DNA of 44,642 nt from Pedobacter sp. V48. Its GTDB lineage: Bacteria > Bacteroidota > Bacteroidia > Sphingobacteriales > Sphingobacteriaceae. A program made the translations under genes and the position numbers. The DNA lies in NCBI RefSeq assembly GCF_000523515.1, contig NZ_AWRU01000006.1, positions 26,266 to 70,907 of the forward strand, read 5' to 3'. The notes under the pieces are model-generated. The model did no database searches and had not been told where the DNA came from. It was given only the letters and a program-made list of their open reading frames with translations. This document shows positions 27,101 through 34,257 of the stretch, piece after piece; position 1 is the stretch's first letter, and every line of letters starts with the position of its first letter.

Positions 27101-27217
27101 GAAGAAAAAGTTACCTTACAGTTCACTGCACCTGATAAGCCAGGAGATTATCCTTTCCTGTGTACTTTTCCGGGGCACTGGAGCATCATGAATGGGGTAA
27201 TGAAAGTAACCAAATAA
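24191..27217 (+). CDS. ThuA / PVC-type dehydrogenase / HEAT / cupredoxin fusion protein
   Basis: A 1008-aa exported protein; the signal region ends VLFQYC, a possible lipobox. Domains in order: ThuA-like (about 35-235, AEVLFLGNESTHHN and GGKALIPIHSAS); a propeller resembling the membrane-bound dehydrogenase family of PVC bacteria (about 270-660, FASEPDIINPISMAWDEKG and CEDTDGDGKADKF); HEAT-like helices (about 690-860); and an azurin-like cupredoxin (about 890-1008). The copper ligands are a His in FMQHNMVI and C991-x4-H996-x3-M1000, the exact azurin spacing. It probably oxidises a sugar or passes electrons from a partner dehydrogenase to copper and then to the cytochrome c encoded downstream. 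The substrate is unknown. Confidence 0.88.
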   Translation: MRKIILLIVLSSVLFQYCSNKTRVVGGNAEKQHPRRAEVLFLGNESTHHNSSKLAPMLISPLFELGINVSYTTDTSLLNSQTLNKYDGIIIYGNYDTITPDKEKALKDFVEGGKALIPIHSASFCFQNSDWYIQAVGGQFSTHKTGVFSAVTVNKNHPVMKGVNPFSSWDETYVHTKLNPDMTVLQERVEGDLHEPYTWVRKQGKGRVFYTASGHNDSTWKQPDFIKLISNGVVWALGDKVQKQIADYKIPVGVYSDANIPNYEKRDPAPRFQHAFTAAESQKRMQVPVDFDIQLFASEPDIINPISMAWDEKGRLWVIETIDYPNTIRNKNGKGDDRIKICEDTDGDGKADKFTIFADGLNIPTSIMFSNGGVIVAQAPDFIFLKDTNGDDKADIRENIITGWGKSDTHAGPSNLKYGFDNRIWGVVGYAGFEGKIGDQNLKFSQGVYSFTPDGKNFDFKGKTSNNTWGLAFTEENDVFISTANNTHTAFFSMPEKYMQKVLPGSKVQPVQKIDGHYEMHVVFPNLRQVDVHGGFTAAAGHNFYTARNFPKSYWNSTAFVCEPTGRVIHSALLKKEGAGFIEKDGWNFLASSDEWVGPVHAEVGPDGAVWVADWYDFIIQHNPTPRGFENGEGNAYINPLRDRVRGRIYRIKYKNAKAYTPIKLSKENPEGLLSALENDNLFWRMTAQRLIVESKNLSVIPGLYKIISNQKVDEIDLNGPAINAIWTLQGLGALNGSNAEALKAVQEALSHPAAGVRRAAIQALPKDNAMIGSIQKAGLLKDKDLRVRLAAILAISDIPASVHLGHLLYEAAADSVNAKDKYIAQALYSAALLHHEGFLAMSKTASNPSPYIQTIVKDILPNVKNKDLASSEKEHHSAKPSDEVVINIKVVEHVMKFNKTSFTVKAGQTVTINLENPDFMQHNMVISKPGTLKKVGAAADEMAKDPNGAEKNYVPAIPEILFATKLLNPEEKVTLQFTAPDKPGDYPFLCTFPGHWSIMNGVMKVTK

Positions 27218-27244
27218 ATAGTAATCAAATATCTGCCGGTACAT

Positions 27245-28102
27245 ATGAGTTTAAATATTAAGTTGGGTGTTAGTACGTGGTTATGGACATCGCCATTTAA
27301 AACAGAGACCATTTCACTGTTCTCAAAGATCAAGAGTATGGGATATGACATGGTAGAAATACCAATTGAGGATCCCGCCCTGATTGATACAGAAATTGTT
27401 AAAGAAGCACTCAGGGAGTTTGATTTAGTACCTGCTATTTGTGGGGCTTTCGGCCCCAGCAGAGATTTAACAAATGATGATGTAAAGTTTCATGATACCA
27501 GTTTTGATTACATAGAATCTTGTCTGGAGATAGCATACGAAATTGGAGCCGGTTTTTTTGCCGGGCCAATGTATTCTGCAGTAGGTAAAGCACGTTTGGT
27601 GTCGCCCGAACAGAAAAAAATAGAGTGGGACAGGGCTGCGAGCAATCTTTATAAAGTAGGGGAGATGGCGCAGGAAAGAGGACTTCAGTTGGCCATAGAG
27701 CCGTTGAATCGTTTCGAGTCTGATCTGATCAATACCGCCGAAGATGTTGTTCGCCTGATTAAAGATATCAATCATCCGACAGCAAAGATATTGCTGGACG
27801 GATTTCATATGAATATTGAAGAACCTGATATTGAAAGGGCAATTTTGCTTGCAGGTAAAGACCTTTTGCATGTACAGGTTTCTGAAAACTACAGAGGTAC
27901 TCCAGGTACTGGTCAAACCCGATGGGATGCCTATAAAAGAGGATTAGAAGCGATAAACTACCAGGGTGCTGTTTCAATTGAAAGCTTTACCCCTGAGATA
28001 AAAGAACTGGCCGGAGCGGTTTGCATCTGGCGTACACTTGCGCCAAGCCAGGATAGTTTTGCCGAAGAGGGAGTTAAATTTTTAAGAAACTGGAGTAAAT
28101 AA
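27245..28102 (+). CDS. Ketose 3-epimerase-like sugar isomerase (TIM barrel)
   Basis: A 285-aa cytosolic enzyme of the xylose-isomerase-like TIM-barrel superfamily. From memory of the D-tagatose/D-psicose 3-epimerase family, the metal-binding residues appear at nearly the same numbers: E152 (AIEPLNRFE), D185 (ILLDGFHMN), H209 and E246 (VSIESF), and substrate-contacting residues correspond to E158, H188 and R217. This favours epimerisation at C3 of a ketose over the vaguer sugar phosphate isomerase label. It is 27 nt after the fusion gene and 32 nt before the oxidoreductase gene, in one operon. The physiological substrate is not shown. Confidence 0.85.
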   Translation: MSLNIKLGVSTWLWTSPFKTETISLFSKIKSMGYDMVEIPIEDPALIDTEIVKEALREFDLVPAICGAFGPSRDLTNDDVKFHDTSFDYIESCLEIAYEIGAGFFAGPMYSAVGKARLVSPEQKKIEWDRAASNLYKVGEMAQERGLQLAIEPLNRFESDLINTAEDVVRLIKDINHPTAKILLDGFHMNIEEPDIERAILLAGKDLLHVQVSENYRGTPGTGQTRWDAYKRGLEAINYQGAVSIESFTPEIKELAGAVCIWRTLAPSQDSFAEEGVKFLRNWSK

Positions 28103-28134
28103 CATATCAAATAAACATTGTATCCGTTAATAAT

Positions 28135-29250
28135 ATGAGTGAGAAAAAAATAAATATTGCCATTGTTGGGCTTGGATTTGGTGCAGAATTCATTCCAATT
28201 TATCAAAAACATCCTAATGCAAACATGTACGCAATATGCCAGCGTAATCCAGATAAGCTGAAAGAAATAGGAGATGCATTTGGAATAGAAAAAAGATATG
28301 CGAGTTACCAGGAGCTGCTTAAAGATCCTGATGTAGATGCAGTTCACATCAATACACCAATACAAAATCATGCGGAGCAATCTATTGCAGCCTTAAGGGC
28401 CGGAAAGCATGTGGCTTGTACAGTACCAATGGCTACTACTGTTGAGGAGTGCCGTCAGATTGTTGAAGCGGTAAAAGAAACCGGATTAACGTATATGATG
28501 ATGGAAACGGTTATTTACAGTCGTGAATTTTTATTTGTAAAGGAACTTTATGAAAAGGGAGACCTGGGCAAAATACAATTCTTAAGGGCATCACATCAGC
28601 AGGAAATGGCTGGCTGGCCCGGATATTGGGAAGGTTTGCCACCAATGCACTATGCTACACATTGTGTTGGTCCTGTATTGGCATTGCCAAAAGCACAGGC
28701 AGCGTATGTTTCTTGTTTTGGTTCGGGAAAAATTGATGATAATTTGATTGAGAAATATGGATCTCCATTTGCTATCGAAACTTGCCATATCAAATACCGT
28801 GATTCAGATTTGTCTGCCGAAGTTACAAGATCGCTGTTTAATACCGCAAGACAATACCGGGAGAGTTTTGACGTGTATGGTTCTAAAAAATCGTTTGAGT
28901 GGACGTTAATTGAACATGAGGACAGTGTAATCCATACAGGTGAATCTCCTGAGAAAGTTAAAATACCAGATTACGCCCATCTTCTTCCTAAAGAAATTCA
29001 GCATTTTACAACTGCTGGTGTTTATGATTCCGAAGACAATCAGCACCTTTCGTTTATACAGGGATCGGGCCATGGAGGTTCGCATCCACATCTGGTAAAT
29101 GAGTTTCTAAATGCTTTAACTGAAAACAGAGCGCCTTACCCTGATGCTCAGGAATCTGCCAACATCACTTGTGTAGGTATTTTGGCGCATGAATCGGCAA
29201 TGAAGGGGGGAGAGATAATTCCTTTGCCAGATTTCACGTTTAAATCATAA
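28135..29250 (+). CDS. Gfo/Idh/MocA-family NAD(P)-dependent sugar oxidoreductase
   Basis: A 371-aa cytosolic dehydrogenase. The Rossmann motif is IAIVGLGFGAEF (G12, G14, and A17 after G16), and the C-terminal Gfo/Idh/MocA domain follows from about residue 130, with YATHCVGPVLAL supplying a candidate catalytic His. The family's usual EKP motif after the Cys at 95 is replaced: residues 95-100 read C-T-V-P-M-A, so the conserved Lys is missing. Members oxidise or reduce sugar hydroxyls; with the neighbouring epimerase and redox proteins, a 3-keto-sugar pathway is plausible. The exact reaction is not readable. Confidence 0.88.
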   Translation: MSEKKINIAIVGLGFGAEFIPIYQKHPNANMYAICQRNPDKLKEIGDAFGIEKRYASYQELLKDPDVDAVHINTPIQNHAEQSIAALRAGKHVACTVPMATTVEECRQIVEAVKETGLTYMMMETVIYSREFLFVKELYEKGDLGKIQFLRASHQQEMAGWPGYWEGLPPMHYATHCVGPVLALPKAQAAYVSCFGSGKIDDNLIEKYGSPFAIETCHIKYRDSDLSAEVTRSLFNTARQYRESFDVYGSKKSFEWTLIEHEDSVIHTGESPEKVKIPDYAHLLPKEIQHFTTAGVYDSEDNQHLSFIQGSGHGGSHPHLVNEFLNALTENRAPYPDAQESANITCVGILAHESAMKGGEIIPLPDFTFKS

Positions 29251-29258
29251 AAATTAGT

Positions 29259-29277
29259 TTATTTGCATTATCAAATG
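29259..29277 (+). promoter_or_regulatory. Motif copy 2: candidate operator before the cytochrome c gene
   Basis: TTATTTGCATTATCAAATG, with arms TATTTG and CAAAT(G), matches the site at 24159-24177 in 15 of 19 bases. It lies 32 nt before the cytochrome start, suggesting separate promoter control of that gene within the operon. Confidence 0.4.
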
Positions 29278-29309
29278 AACCGAACTCAATTAATTTTAAT
29301 GTATTGAAT

Positions 29310-29687
29310 ATGAAAAAGAGCTTTGTCTTTTTAATTTGTTCTGTTTTTGCAGTATGCACAAGCGGATACGCACAAACTAAGAAAACCGGTAAGGGGGCTA
29401 AACCGGCATCTAGTGTTTTATCACCTGCAGATGTTGCGCAGGGAAAAGCACTGATTACAAAATCAGACTGTTTTGCATGTCATAAACCAACTGAAAAACT
29501 GGTTGGACCTGCATATTCAGATGTTGCAAAGAAATATCCTGCAACACAGGCAAACGTTACTTTGCTTGCTAAAAAAGTAATTAAAGGTGGAAGTGGAGTA
29601 TGGGGCGAAATCCCTATGGCACCTCACCCGTCTGTAACTCAGGCCGACGCCGAGAAAATTGTAAAGTATATACTTTCTACTAAGTAA
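29310..29687 (+). CDS. Small periplasmic c-type cytochrome
   Basis: A 125-aa protein started at the ATG of MKKSFVFLIC (the frame has an upstream TTG at 29304). A signal peptide ends at GYAQ near residue 22. The heme site is C-F-A-C-H (in SDCFACHKPTEK), and the axial Met is in GEIPMAPHP, the pattern of cytochrome c551-type electron carriers. As the last gene of the block it likely accepts electrons from the cupredoxin domain of the fusion protein. It has its own upstream motif copy and a strong terminator behind it. Confidence 0.93.
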   Translation: MKKSFVFLICSVFAVCTSGYAQTKKTGKGAKPASSVLSPADVAQGKALITKSDCFACHKPTEKLVGPAYSDVAKKYPATQANVTLLAKKVIKGGSGVWGEIPMAPHPSVTQADAEKIVKYILSTK

Positions 29688-29698
29688 TCACTTAAACC

Positions 29699-29735
29699 AA
29701 AAGCGGGTGTATCAATCATGATGCACCCGCTTTTT
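29699..29735. terminator. Bidirectional intrinsic terminator
   Basis: AAAAGCGGGTG (29699-29709) pairs with CACCCGCTTTT (29724-29734). The A-run and T-run on the two sides let it end both the cytochrome transcript and the convergent DUF1801 transcript. Confidence 0.85.
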
Positions 29736-29738
29736 ATG

Positions 29739-30155
29739 CTAATTGGTTTCTACCAACTTAAGCCATTCCGTAATTATGGTCTTTAACGACTCCTGTTTGG
29801 CTTTAACGTCATCCATATCTTTAAACCTGACCAGTCTTCTGCCATCTGTGAAATTTCCTTCAAGCAATCCACTGGTATCATTTACTTTTGCGCCCGTAGG
29901 AAAAACCAGTAAGATACTGCCCTTATGCAGGTTTACGACTACAATATCTCTTTTATATTCTTTAGGATCGAATGGTTTCATTGGCCCCATATAATAGAAG
30001 CAAGGCGAATTCCATTTTATCTGTTCTCCTATTTCTTTATCCGTACTTAAAATAATCTGCCTGATATATTGCGTTGCGGCTGCTATGGGTGCTTCTAATC
30101 TTTTGATGTGTGCACTTACCTTATTTGAATTTGTGGCGGTTTTAGATATAGTCAT
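29739..30155 (-). CDS. DUF1801 domain-containing protein
   Basis: A 138-aa cytosolic protein of the DUF1801 (YdhG/YjhX-like) family, recognised from a helix with IRQIILSTDKEIGEQIKWNSPCFYY, then IVVVNLHKGSILLVFPTGAK and the C-terminal FKDMDDVKAKQESLKTIITEW. The biochemical role of the family is not established. I chose the ATG at 30155; the frame reaches a TTG at 30182 that adds nine polar residues outside the domain. Monocistronic, converging on the cytochrome c gene across a shared terminator. Confidence 0.82.
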   Translation of the reverse strand: MTISKTATNSNKVSAHIKRLEAPIAAATQYIRQIILSTDKEIGEQIKWNSPCFYYMGPMKPFDPKEYKRDIVVVNLHKGSILLVFPTGAKVNDTSGLLEGNFTDGRRLVRFKDMDDVKAKQESLKTIITEWLKLVETN

Positions 30156-30473
30156 ATTTTGAGATGGTTGATTCTGATTCAATGCTTAGTGCAGCAATTT
30201 TTTTAGTACGGTAAATTTATATTGCAAAAGCAGTTTTAATGCGGTGCGTAAACGACATTTTGAAGGGCGATTTGTGACAAATTAGAACATATAATAAACT
30301 GGGATGAGCCTTAAATATAAGTAATTATATTAAATTATATGGCTTAGGTATCCTAGATTTTACCGCGGGTAATCCGGTGTAAATAAAATGGACTTATGGC
30401 CGATTGAGCTGCAATTGAGGAGTTAACATTGGCAAAAGAGAAGACTACCATTTATCATAGCGATAAGTAAGTT
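30156..30473. other. 318-bp gap with several short hairpins
   Basis: No gene seen. Inverted repeats cluster here: ATTTGTGACAAAT (30270-30282), AATATAA/TTATATT (30314-30331), an outer AGCC/GGCT pair (30307-30310 with 30341-30344), TAGGTATCCTA (30345-30355) and TTACC/GGTAA (30360-30372). They may include the DUF1801 promoter region, the 3' end of the sigma operon transcript, or a small RNA. Confidence 0.3.
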
Positions 30474-31715
30474 CTATTTGCGCCCGGATTTGGGAAATAG
30501 ACCCAGATTCAATGAAAAGGCAACTCCTGTTGATTTTAATCTGGCATTGCCGTTCCCAATTCCTGTAAGTGGCAGTTTTATAAAAGGTTGTACACCAAAG
30601 CTTAGCGAGTTGGTTATCCTGCGTTCAAAGCTCAAGGATAGGTTGGCTACTCCAAAAATATGCTGGTTCTGATTCTTAATTTCAAGTTCAGAAATCTTTT
30701 GTGCCCCTCCCTGGGGTCCGGTAATGTATTTGTATTTTTCATTAAGCATGAAATAACTTGAAAGGCCGGAGTTTACACCAACCGAAAAGTTTCTCCTTTT
30801 TAAAAACGTATAGTTTACATTAAGCGGAACATCCAATACAATACAATCCGCATCAACCTGCCAGGCATTTTTCATATAGGTTGTTCCTGCCGATCCAATA
30901 CCACCATAATTGTATAGCTTTCTTGAATAAACAGCACCAGTGGTTACACTAATTTTATCGGTAATCGTATAAGTGGCAAGTACTCCTATATTGGAACTTA
31001 CTTTGGTATCCACATTCCTGTTCGAAGTCGAAATATCAGGCGCAGCCATAACAGAAAGTGTAAGCGCACTCCGTTTTCCGGCAAAGCTTGGAGGCACCTG
31101 TTTATTCGCTTTCTTTTCAGCAACATCTGTTTTTATTGCAGGCTCATTGGTTTGCGCTAAAACATCCGCTTTCTTACCTGTCGGCAAGCTATCAGCCGGG
31201 GTAACAGCTTGTTTATCTTCTGTTTTTGGTGTGACTACCTCTGCAATCAGTTCCTGTTTTTTATTTTCTTTAACTGAACTGGTATCAGGCGTAATGACAG
31301 GATCCTGACTGCGGTTTATAACCTGTGGCGTCTCAACGTAGTTATGATCTGTATTTCTAACAGGCGACTCAATCTCCGGTTCAACAACAACCGCTTCGGG
31401 ATTTGTTTTCACCACAACCCCAGTATCTGTAACTAAAGGATTATTATTTGCAGGTTTCTCTTTTTTTGATTCAACTATCTCGGTCTTTTTAGGTTCTTTA
31501 ACTACCTTGTCTGATCCTGAGAAATACCAGAACAGGCCAACAATCAATGCGGCAGCAATACCACTTGTAGCATACCACCAAAATGGGATCACCCTTTTCT
31601 TAGCACCCGCGTCCAGTTTCTGTTCCATCTTTTCCCAGTCCAATTCATTGAAAGGGATTTCAGGATCATTCAACCCATCTCTAAACAGCTTATCTATTCC
31701 ATTATCTTTTTCCAT
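30474..31715 (-). CDS. Membrane-anchored protein with C-terminal outer-membrane beta-barrel-like domain; possible anti-sigma partner
   Basis: A 413-aa protein. Residues 1-44 are soluble and acidic (DKLFRDGLNDPEIPFNELDWEKM), then comes one membrane segment (about 46-66, WWYATSGIAAALIVGLFWYF), a long low-complexity linker rich in Lys, Pro, Val and Thr (about 70-210), and a beta-strand-rich region from about 215 resembling the OMP_b-brl families (YTITDKISVTTGAVYSRKLYN), ending LNLGLFPKSGRK. It overlaps the sigma gene upstream by 14 nt, so the two are translationally coupled. By position it should act as an anti-sigma factor; no FecR domain is present. The joining of an inner-membrane helix with a barrel-like domain is unusual. 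Confidence 0.75.
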   Translation of the reverse strand: MEKDNGIDKLFRDGLNDPEIPFNELDWEKMEQKLDAGAKKRVIPFWWYATSGIAAALIVGLFWYFSGSDKVVKEPKKTEIVESKKEKPANNNPLVTDTGVVVKTNPEAVVVEPEIESPVRNTDHNYVETPQVINRSQDPVITPDTSSVKENKKQELIAEVVTPKTEDKQAVTPADSLPTGKKADVLAQTNEPAIKTDVAEKKANKQVPPSFAGKRSALTLSVMAAPDISTSNRNVDTKVSSNIGVLATYTITDKISVTTGAVYSRKLYNYGGIGSAGTTYMKNAWQVDADCIVLDVPLNVNYTFLKRRNFSVGVNSGLSSYFMLNEKYKYITGPQGGAQKISELEIKNQNQHIFGVANLSLSFERRITNSLSFGVQPFIKLPLTGIGNGNARLKSTGVAFSLNLGLFPKSGRK

Positions 31716-32310
31716 CTACAGCTATTTTGTTTTGTAAAGGCACTTCATTTTGAGTACTAAAATTATTAAAATATACGTCCCCGGACCTGGTTCCGGTCGA
31801 GGAACTTAGCCTTTCTTGCAGCTTTTGTCGTGCTTTAAATAAATTTGATTTCGATGTCCCTACCGATATATTTAAAAGTTCCGAAATTTCTTCGTGCGAG
31901 TATCCGTCTATAGCAAATAAGTTAAATACAGTTCTATACGCCGGTGGCAATCCCTGAACCAATACCAGCAGATCTTTATAGGCCATTTGCTCATATACCT
32001 GCGCAGGTCCGCCCATGTCCTGGTGTTCACTCAGCTCGTCGTGATTTGAAAACTTAAGGCTTTTCCGGTAATGGTCAATGGCAGTATTGGTTATAATCTT
32101 TCCAAGCCATGCTTTAAACGGCTTTTCAGGGTCATATTTTTCAATATGTGTAAACACTTTCATGAACCCACTATTCAATACATCTGCCGCGTCATCATCA
32201 TTCAAAGCATACCGTCGGCATATGGCCATGCAATAACTATAAAATTCTTTATAGAGCAAACACTGACTTGTTCTGTCCTGCCTGATGCAACCTTCAATAA
32301 TTTCCTGCAC
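31702..32310 (-). CDS. ECF RNA polymerase sigma factor
   Basis: A 202-aa sigma-70 family factor with region 2 at about residues 20-90 (DDDAADVLNSGFMKVFTHIEKYDPEKPFKAWLGKI) and region 4 at about 110-165 (LPPAYRTVFNLFAIDGYSHEEISELLNISVGTSKSNLFKAR). It begins at a GTG: the in-frame codon directly upstream is a stop, and the next ATG lies inside region 2. The next gene overlaps its end by 14 nt and probably encodes its membrane-bound partner. Targets are not visible; the divergent lipoprotein gene at 32494 is one candidate. Confidence 0.9.
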   Translation of the reverse strand: MQEIIEGCIRQDRTSQCLLYKEFYSYCMAICRRYALNDDDAADVLNSGFMKVFTHIEKYDPEKPFKAWLGKIITNTAIDHYRKSLKFSNHDELSEHQDMGGPAQVYEQMAYKDLLVLVQGLPPAYRTVFNLFAIDGYSHEEISELLNISVGTSKSNLFKARQKLQERLSSSTGTRSGDVYFNNFSTQNEVPLQNKIAVDGKR

Positions 32311-32493
32311 CTATTTTTTCGATTTTACATTGGCCATTTCTACCTATACTAAACAGTAGTACGTTGAAGTTACACAATAGGTTGCTTTAAAAATAAATAT
32401 TTATTTTCTGATCTCTGCGCAACCATTTACTTGGCCTTCCCGTAATCCATATTAGTTATCAATCAACACTTTAATTCACTTAAAAAAACAACT

Positions 32494-33333
32494 ATGTCAC
32501 CCTTATTCAAAAAAACATTTGTGCTGTTTAGCTTAGCTACAGTACTTTTTACTGCCTGCTCAAAGAAAAAAGATGAGATCAAAGAACCAGAAGTTTCTTT
32601 AGATCTTAAACTTGCGGCATCGGCAACGTTCGGTAGTGTCATTACGGATGGTACAGGTAAAGCCCTTTATTGTTTTGTAAAAGATGCCAATAGTGCATCC
32701 ACTTGTGTTGATGGCTGCTTAATCACATGGCCGGTATATTATGCAGAAAATGCGACCCCTCCAGTAGGATTAAATGCTGCGGATATTGCCACCATCACAA
32801 GGGCCGATGGTACAAAACAAACCACCTATAAAGGATGGCCATTGTATTATTATGCTGGCGACAAGGCCAAAGACGAGATCAAAGGAGATGGGGTAGGTGG
32901 CATCTGGTTTGTTGCCAAACCAGATTATTCTGTTATGATGGCCAGCCAACAATTAGTTGGTCACGATGGTAAAAATTATACTGCCGATTCAAAAGAAGGA
33001 GTGGGGATAACCTTTTACCTAACCGATCCAAAGGGCCGCACACTGTATGCCTTTACGCCCGACACTTTTAACAAAAATAATTTTACCAAGCCTGATCTTA
33101 GTAACAATGCCGTATGGCCAATATTTGAATCAGAGATTTTAAACGTTCCCTCTGTACTAAAAAAAGCAGATTTTACAGTTATAACTTCTGTTGGTAAAAA
33201 TCAGCTAACGTACAAAGGTCATCCGCTCTACTATTTTGGTTCAGATGCTGCCAAAGGCGAAACCAAAGGAGTAAGTTACCCTAAACCGGGTGTTTGGCCG
33301 ATACTTACACTGAATACACCACCTTTAAATTAA
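32494..33333 (+). CDS. Lipoprotein with two PF03640-type secreted repeats
   Basis: A 279-aa lipoprotein; the signal ends at the lipobox LFTAC, followed by SKKKDE. The mature part has two copies of the secreted-repeat domain (PF03640, COG4315): about residues 45-145 (GTGKALYCFVKDANSASTC, then TTYKGWPLYYYAGDKAKDE) and about 165-279 (GRTLYAFTPDTFNKNNF, then LTYKGHPLYYFGSDAAKGE). Each keeps the paired LYxF and GxPLYYxxGD signatures. Function is unknown; copies occur on bacterial surfaces, some near electron-transfer genes. It is divergent from the ECF sigma operon across about 180 bp. Confidence 0.88.
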   Translation: MSPLFKKTFVLFSLATVLFTACSKKKDEIKEPEVSLDLKLAASATFGSVITDGTGKALYCFVKDANSASTCVDGCLITWPVYYAENATPPVGLNAADIATITRADGTKQTTYKGWPLYYYAGDKAKDEIKGDGVGGIWFVAKPDYSVMMASQQLVGHDGKNYTADSKEGVGITFYLTDPKGRTLYAFTPDTFNKNNFTKPDLSNNAVWPIFESEILNVPSVLKKADFTVITSVGKNQLTYKGHPLYYFGSDAAKGETKGVSYPKPGVWPILTLNTPPLN

Positions 33334-33378
33334 GCTGAGAAAAATTAAACTGCCGAAATTAGGGAGGGAGAATATTTT

Positions 33379-33394
33379 TATGTTGTAGTACATA
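33379..33394. promoter_or_regulatory. Candidate GntR/FadR operator upstream of its own gene
   Basis: TATGTTGTAGTACATA contains GTAGTAC, the GT-NNN-AC core typical of FadR-subfamily sites, flanked by TATGT and ACATA arms. It lies 32 nt before the regulator start, suited to autoregulation. TGTnnTACATA is shared with 34225-34235. Confidence 0.45.
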
Positions 33395-33425
33395 TTAACA
33401 AAAAATATCTCATTTTTGATGCATT

Positions 33426-34112
33426 ATGGCAATTAACGATTTAAGTAAAGATCTGGCTCCCATCGCTTCAATTACGATGGCAGATGTTGTTGAAGTAAAA
33501 CTCAGAGAATATTTAAAAAAGAAGTCCTTCCTGCCCGGCGATGCGTTGCCAAAAGAACTGGAGTTAGCAGAGGCTTTAGGTGTAAGCAGAAATGTTTTAC
33601 GTGAAGCACTAAGCAGACTGCGCATGCTGGGCATGATTGAAACTAAAAAGAAAAGAGGAATGGTGCTGGCCAGACCAGATATTCTTGGCACGTTTGAACG
33701 TGTTCTTGATCCGTTGATTATAGATAAGGAAACGCTTCAGGATATTTTTGAGCTCAGACTTGTGCTTGAAATGGGATTGGCGGATCTGATTTACGTCAGA
33801 AAAACCGATAAGGATATTGCCGAATTAGAAAACATAGCCAAAAAAGAAGTGAACCTTGATAATTCATTCAGAATTAAAAATGAAATCGCTTTTCATGGTA
33901 AGCTTTACGAAATGTCGGGCAACGATACGTTGAAAAGATTTCAAATTATGCTGCTTCCTATTTTCGACTATGTAGTTACCCTGGAAAAGAAGCCAACAAG
34001 AGGTAAAATTAATCATATGGACCTCGTTCAGATTCTGAAAACAGGATCGAAAGCCGATTTTAAAAAAGGAATGGAGGCACATCTGAAGCCGCATTTCGAT
34101 CGGTTAAAGTAA
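33426..34112 (+). CDS. FadR/NanR-type GntR-family transcriptional regulator
   Basis: A 228-aa regulator. The N-terminal winged helix-turn-helix spans about residues 18-85 (PGDALPKELELAEALGVSRNVLREAL, then LGMIETKKKRGMVLARPD). The C-terminal all-helical FCD ligand-binding domain spans about 95-225, with candidate metal or ligand residues in EIAFHGKLYEMSGN and HLKPHFDRL. The FCD subgroup includes NanR, the sialic acid repressor of enteric bacteria. Adjacent to a complete-looking sialic acid locus, it probably senses sialic acid or a breakdown product and represses the operon from 34258. The ligand is inferred. Confidence 0.9.
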   Translation: MAINDLSKDLAPIASITMADVVEVKLREYLKKKSFLPGDALPKELELAEALGVSRNVLREALSRLRMLGMIETKKKRGMVLARPDILGTFERVLDPLIIDKETLQDIFELRLVLEMGLADLIYVRKTDKDIAELENIAKKEVNLDNSFRIKNEIAFHGKLYEMSGNDTLKRFQIMLLPIFDYVVTLEKKPTRGKINHMDLVQILKTGSKADFKKGMEAHLKPHFDRLK

Positions 34113-34131
34113 TTTTTGCTTTATAATATGA

Positions 34132-34172
34132 TACAAAAAGGCCTTAAAACAACATTTTAAGGCCTTTTTGTA
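34132..34172 (+). terminator. Strong intrinsic terminator after the GntR regulator gene
   Basis: An 18-bp perfect stem: 34132-34149 (TACAAAAAGGCCTTAAAA) with its complement 34155-34172, loop CAACA, including a T5 run in the 3' arm. It separates the regulator from the sialidase operon, which therefore needs its own promoter. Confidence 0.85.
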
Positions 34173-34222
34173 TAAATGGAATTTAATTATTTGCTTTTAT
34201 AAAAAATAGTTCCCACATTTGA

Positions 34223-34235
34223 TATGTCCTACATA
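34223..34235. promoter_or_regulatory. Candidate GntR/FadR operator upstream of the sialidase operon
   Basis: TATGTCCTACATA is an inverted repeat (TATGT, 3-bp spacer, ACATA) with the GT-NNN-AC core, ending 22 nt before the first sialidase start. It shares TGTnnTACATA with the site before the regulator gene. Confidence 0.5.
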
Positions 34236-34257
34236 AGGGCTTATAACCAAATATTAA

